A stretch of DNA of 36,860 nucleotides from positions 1-36,860 of the IMG/VR virus record IMGVR_UViG_3300032562_000092. The stretch is one strand, 5' to 3'. Shown in pieces: positions 36,191-36,860 of this stretch. The notes under the pieces were generated by a model that ran no database searches, was not told the origin of the DNA, and saw nothing but the letters and a program-made list of their open reading frames with translations. This stretch comes from a virus. Position numbers and translations under genes: made by a program. Numbering within the stretch: position 1 is the first letter of the stretch; each line of letters starts with the position of its first letter.

Positions 36191-36860
36191 TTACTGAACC
36201 GGGCGCCAGCCTCCAGTTGCCGGGTTTTGTTGATACATGACGCCCCGGATCACCCGAGTGACTGGTGCGGCGGGAGCCGCAGAAGAAGCCCCGCTTGAAA
36301 CGGCGGCGGTCGGCGTGTAATTCCCTTGTTGCATCACTTGAGGATTGGGGGCGGGAAGCGATGCAAGTTGCTTTTGCTTCGCTTCAATGGAACGGGCAAG
36401 GAAATCGGAAAGTTGCTGTGCCGATGCTTTGAATGTGTCGGGTGATTGGAAGCGCTGAAGTCGTTGTGCTGCATTTTGAACGGCCAAGGCTTCCTGCTGG
36501 GTGATGCGCATCCCGAGCGTGCCGTTCGGATTGGCCGCCTCCGACTTGATCAGGTTGATGCCATTGATCAACCCTTGTCCCTGCAATTGCTCAAGACGTG
36601 CCTTGAGGTCGCGTTGTTCGTCGGTGATGCCGGGATTAAATTGCTGGGCACCCCCCACCATGCTGGAAAGAGCCGGATGATTGATCACCGCATCGAGATT
36701 GTCCTTTTGTGTCTGAAGTCCGGCCATTTGGTAAGCCACGGTTTGCTGAGCCTGTTGTTTGGCAAGTTCACCGGCAACGACCTTCGTATTGGATTCGGCA
36801 ATCTGTGCTTGCTTTAGTTGATCGTCGGTTGCTTGTGTGGCAACCGAATGCTGCATTTGT
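36191..36860 (-). CDS. Ejection-type virion protein, C-terminal part of the split gene
   Basis: This is the same frame as 768-1, entering through the terminal repeat and ending at TAA (36193-36191). Excluding the repeat, the region adds 139 residues. It is helical and charged (GITDEQRDLKARLEQLQGQG, QQEALAVQNAAQRLQRFQSP, then FKASAQQLSDFLARSIEAKQ) and has an Ala/Ser/Pro-rich linker with GASSAAPAAPVTRVIRGV and a closing YQQNPATGGWRPVQ. An apparent start at 36856 is internal. The real start is at 768. Confidence 0.85.
   Translation of the reverse strand, partial: QMQHSVATQATDDQLKQAQIAESNTKVVAGELAKQQAQQTVAYQMAGLQTQKDNLDAVINHPALSSMVGGAQQFNPGITDEQRDLKARLEQLQGQGLINGINLIKSEAANPNGTLGMRITQQEALAVQNAAQRLQRFQSPDTFKASAQQLSDFLARSIEAKQKQLASLPAPNPQVMQQGNYTPTAAVSSGASSAAPAAPVTRVIRGVMYQQNPATGGWRPVQ
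36611..36860. repeat. Terminal direct repeat, right copy
   Basis: This copy matches bases 1-250 except a at 36733. It encodes Tyr where the left copy encodes Asp. Trimming one copy and joining the ends restores a complete 1188-base gene. Confidence 0.95.

Noticed and set aside
1-36860. tRNA genes, CRISPR arrays and insertion sequences
   Set aside because: Eye scan found no cloverleaf with a TTC loop, no regularly spaced repeats, and no transposase. A tRNAscan run would settle the first point.

Overview
The window is one linearised copy of a circular or terminally redundant temperate phage genome. Bases 1-250 recur at 36611-36860 with a single mismatch, giving a unit of about 36.6 kb. One gene runs across the join and appears here as two open-ended pieces, 768 down to 1 and 36860 down to 36191. 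The gene set fits a short-tailed phage (podovirus morphology, class Caudoviricetes). It has a large terminase, a P22-sized portal, an acidic scaffold, an SU10/DUF5309-type capsid protein, a head-tail adaptor, a P22 gp10-like tail hub and a run of Ala/Gly/Gln-rich ejection proteins. There is no tape measure, tail tube or sheath gene. A tyrosine integrase, an excisionase-like protein and two divergent ribbon-helix-helix (RHH) regulators mark it as temperate. The host cannot be named. Most late genes lack a Shine-Dalgarno (SD) sequence, and one intergenic region carries a CTGCG/CTCTGCG-type repeat of the kind found between genes of some free-living bacteria. A host that does not depend on SD sequences (PVC group or Bacteroidota) is a weak guess.

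Layout in transcription order. The control region lies at about 28.53-28.66 kb, where two RHH genes diverge across three TCCTT-N-AAGGA palindromes. To the right on the plus strand are an RHH gene, a small membrane protein, a small secreted protein, a repeat-rich presumed attP region and the integrase (28660-30987). Everything else is on the minus strand, probably as one long early-to-late series. The early block (28533 down to about 19181) holds tiny regulators, a helix-turn-helix protein, a DUF1376/YdaU replication protein, DnaB helicase, zinc-knuckle proteins, a SprT-like metallopeptidase and a possible SSB-like protein. Most of its genes are stitched together by ATGA or TAATG overlaps. Several are shorter than 60 codons, including a 26-residue membrane peptide and a 59-residue RHH protein. 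The head block (19146-9765) holds TerL, a zinc protein flanked by inverted repeats, portal, scaffold, capsid, adaptor and a small virion protein. The tail and lysis block (9761-2185) holds a fibre-like protein, a run of small membrane proteins, a GH75-like glycosidase, the hub and a tail-collar protein. The ejection block (2177 down to 1, then 36860 down to 32200) ends in a 1328-residue protein with a 3D-type murein-lytic domain and an HEALGH motif, followed by a metallophosphoesterase and a small HTH-like protein.

The main new observations are these. (i) The motif GACTTTAAGRAG occurs five times, four of them in the few long gaps ahead of head and tail genes, and its reverse complement resembles the RHH operator. 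(ii) In-frame A_AAA_AAC and A_AAA_AAG slippery sites precede a stop codon where a -1 shift would fuse two genes. (iii) An SD/stop/start joint, AAGGAGGCNGCATGA, recurs at several early gene borders. (iv) Beta-sandwich and carbohydrate-binding-like modules are inserted into the hub and the head-tail adaptor.
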